From NCBI GenBank assembly GCA_937895785.1, contig CALBKW010000001.1:1-6600 (forward strand): DNA of 6,600 nt, written 5' to 3'. The notes under the pieces were generated by a model. The model made no database searches, had not been told where the DNA came from, and saw only the letters and a program-made list of their open reading frames with translations. This document shows, one piece after another, positions 4,891-6,600 of this stretch (position 1 is the first letter of the stretch; each line of letters begins with the position of its first letter). The stretch is from an uncultured Candidatus Melainabacteria bacterium (GTDB taxonomy: Bacteria; Cyanobacteriota; Vampirovibrionia; Gastranaerophilales; Gastranaerophilaceae). The translations under genes and the position numbers were made by a program.

Positions 4891-6471
4891 ATGAGTAATT
4901 TGATATCAATAAAATTATTAGTATTTTCTCCATTATTAATTTCTATTTTCTTCTTATTGCCTATATTTTCAGGTCATACTGTATTAATTAGAAGATTTGC
5001 GAAATTATTTGCTGGATTACATTTTTTATATACTTTATTATTTTACGTTTTTGCAAACTCTACACAAAATGATAATTCATACTTAGCTTTAATTAATTCT
5101 TCTAATGCAAGTGCTACTTCTTCACCTTTGAATTTTTTGAGCGAGTTAACATTTATGGGTACGTCGTGGATAAGTTCTTTAGGTATAAAGTTAACATTTG
5201 GACTTGATGGAATTTCTATATTTTTTGTAATTTTAACTTCATTCTTAGTTTTAATGGCGTGTATAGCAAGTAAAGGTGTAATAAGGTCAAAACATAGCTT
5301 ATATTATGCGCTAATATTTATTCTTGAAACTGCAATTTTAGGTGTTTTCGCCTCTTGTGATATGTTTGAATTTTTCATGTTTTGGGAATTGGAACTTATC
5401 CCAATGTACTTCTTAATAAGCTTATGGGGAGATGGAAGAGCAAAAAAATCAGCAATGAAATTTTTATTATACACTTTTATTGGAAGTCTTTTTATGTTAA
5501 TTGGCTTTTTGATGTTGTATAATTTTAATTTTATTGCGACTGGAGTATTCTCTGCAGATATTCATACATTAACATTAAATATCGATACAACTCCTGTTTA
5601 CTTACAAATTTTGGCAACATTATTTATGTTATTTGGTTTTGCTGTAAAAACCCCAATAATACCACTTCATACTTGGTTGCCTAATGCGCATGTCGATGCT
5701 CCAGCTCCAGTGAGTATGTTACTTGCGGGGATTCTTTTAAAGATGGGTACTTATGGTATCATTAGATTTAATATTCAGTTGTTACCAGATGCGTTTCTTA
5801 TAATTGCACCATATTTGATTGTTTTGGCATTTATTAATATTGTCTTTGCTGCTGTTGTGGCTTATTATCAAACTGATATTAAGGCTATTGTTGCATATTC
5901 AAGCATTTCAACAATGGGGATTGTATTATTAGGTCTGTGTTCTCTTAATACAATTGGTTTAACTGGTGCTATATTTTTAATGCTCGCTCATGGTATAATT
6001 TCAGCAGCGTTATTCTTTATTGTTGGTATTATTTACCAACGAACCAAAACACGAGAAGTCAACCAACTTGGAGGACTTGCAAAAGTTATGCCAAGACTTG
6101 CTGGATTTGGTTTAGTATTTGCTCTTGCTGGTATGGGAGTTCCATTTATGATGGGATTTGTAGGTGAGTTTTTATCTTTTGTCGGAGCTTTTGGTTCTGC
6201 AATTTTAAATAATTATTTTATTCAAGTAATAGTTATGCTTTCTATTTTTGTGTTAGTTTTGTCAACTATTTATTTGTTAAAACTAATCCATAAAACTTTT
6301 TACGGAACTATTCTTGAAAGATGGGAAACTTTAAGTGACATTACAAATCATGAGTTTGTTGTAATGTTTTCAATGGCTTTTGTTGTTATATTATTTGGAA
6401 TTTATCCAACTCCAATAATAGATACAATAAGTCCTTGTATAGTAACTCTAGTTGAAGCTTTTGGAGGGTAA
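4891..6471 (+). CDS. nuoM: NADH-quinone oxidoreductase subunit M, antiporter-like subunit
   Basis: NuoM (ND4 homologue, 526 aa, slightly longer than the usual 490-510) is the middle proton-translocating subunit, with an expected 14 helices. Diagnostic blocks are FGLDGISIFFVILTSF (103-118), ETAILGVFASCDMFEFFMFW (146-165), ELELIPMYFLISLWG (166-180), AVKTPIIPLHTWLP (251-264), LLAGILLKMGTYGIIRF (277-293), DIKAIVAYSSIS (329-340), LAHGIISAALFFIVG (365-379) and FVGEFLSF (423-430). Glu166, Lys253, Lys284, His367 and Glu426 are retained. Departures from common family residues are Thr341 where SSISHMG usually has His, Asn265 in place of Asp in WLPDAH, and VPFMMGF (417-423) where LPGxxGF is usual. The extra length lies in a Ser/Asn-rich loop near residues 56-80. 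The gene is three bases from nuoL and in the same frame, so the neighbours form one L-M pair as in most nuo operons. Confidence 0.97.
   Translation: MSNLISIKLLVFSPLLISIFFLLPIFSGHTVLIRRFAKLFAGLHFLYTLLFYVFANSTQNDNSYLALINSSNASATSSPLNFLSELTFMGTSWISSLGIKLTFGLDGISIFFVILTSFLVLMACIASKGVIRSKHSLYYALIFILETAILGVFASCDMFEFFMFWELELIPMYFLISLWGDGRAKKSAMKFLLYTFIGSLFMLIGFLMLYNFNFIATGVFSADIHTLTLNIDTTPVYLQILATLFMLFGFAVKTPIIPLHTWLPNAHVDAPAPVSMLLAGILLKMGTYGIIRFNIQLLPDAFLIIAPYLIVLAFINIVFAAVVAYYQTDIKAIVAYSSISTMGIVLLGLCSLNTIGLTGAIFLMLAHGIISAALFFIVGIIYQRTKTREVNQLGGLAKVMPRLAGFGLVFALAGMGVPFMMGFVGEFLSFVGAFGSAILNNYFIQVIVMLSIFVLVLSTIYLLKLIHKTFYGTILERWETLSDITNHEFVVMFSMAFVVILFGIYPTPIIDTISPCIVTLVEAFGG
6463..6467 (+). promoter_or_regulatory. 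Ribosome binding site GGAGG for nuoN
   Basis: GGAGG in the codons for the final glycines of NuoM lies eight bases before the ATG at 6476, fixing the start of the truncated nuoN. Confidence 0.75.
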
Positions 6472-6475
6472 TTTT

Positions 6476-6600
6476 ATGAATTTTTTACAAGATATTTTTA
6501 ATTCAATGTTGCCTGAAATGATTATATTACTAACGATGTTTGTTGTAATTATTATTTCAATCTTTTATAATGTTCGTTTTTATAAATTATCTAAATGGAT
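6476..6600 (+). CDS. nuoN: NADH-quinone oxidoreductase subunit N, 5' part only
   Basis: Only the first 41 codons and two further bases are in the window. The product begins with a short amphipathic stretch and then MLPEMIILLTMFVVIIISIF (11-30), matching the LPELILLL-type first membrane helix of NuoN (ND2 homologue), the antiporter-like subunit next to NuoK. A strong GGAGG eight bases upstream, a gap of only four bases after nuoM, and the usual L-M-N order all support the call. The catalytic lysines and the C-terminus are out of view, so intactness cannot be judged. Confidence 0.9.
   Translation, partial: MNFLQDIFNSMLPEMIILLTMFVVIIISIFYNVRFYKLSKW

Noticed and set aside
1..6600. Membrane-bound [NiFe]-hydrogenase, formate hydrogenlyase or Mrp antiporter operon instead of complex I
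   Set aside because: NuoD lacks the C-terminal nickel-ligand CxxC, and the full H-I-J-K-L-M-N set in order, with both NuoK glutamates, matches complex I.

Overview
The window is one uninterrupted stretch of a bacterial respiratory complex I (nuo) operon, all on the + strand, with no promoter, terminator, RNA gene, mobile element or CRISPR array visible. In order it carries the 3' part of nuoD, complete nuoH, nuoI, nuoJ, nuoK, nuoL and nuoM, and the first 125 bases of nuoN. Coding density is close to 100%: neighbours overlap by 1 to 11 bases, abut, or are separated by 3 or 4 bases, so the genes are almost certainly transcribed together and translationally coupled. No stretch of 300 bases lacks a gene.

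The genes encode the quinone-reducing part (NuoD, NuoI) and the membrane proton-translocating arm (NuoH, J, K, L, M, N). NuoI carries two [4Fe-4S] clusters that pass electrons towards NuoD. Quinone is reduced at the NuoD/NuoH interface, and conformational and electrostatic coupling runs through H, J and K to the antiporter-like subunits N, M and L. nuoD is followed directly by nuoH, with no nuoE, nuoF or nuoG between them. This is the arrangement of the 11-subunit complex I enzymes that lack the NADH-oxidising module, which are thought to take electrons from ferredoxin, flavodoxin or another donor. Whether E, F and G exist elsewhere in the genome cannot be seen here.

The organism is an AT-rich bacterium (roughly 30% GC by eye) using the standard code: TGG encodes Trp, and the visible stops are six TAA and one TAG. 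Every gene start visible has a purine-rich Shine-Dalgarno-like sequence, usually inside the 3' end of the preceding gene. The D-H-I-J-K-L-M-N order resembles that known from Bacteroidales, but the Shine-Dalgarno use is unlike typical Bacteroidota. Other AT-rich lineages with 11-subunit enzymes, such as non-photosynthetic relatives of cyanobacteria, are possible. I cannot assign a phylum.

No novel system was found. The most noteworthy features are the missing NADH module and several departures from highly conserved residues: in NuoH (the RYDQ stretch is NSSS), NuoJ (an altered TM3 motif and a missing TM5 glutamate), NuoK and NuoM. The best-known proton-path lysines, glutamates and most histidines are retained. 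This looks like a functional but divergent complex I clade.
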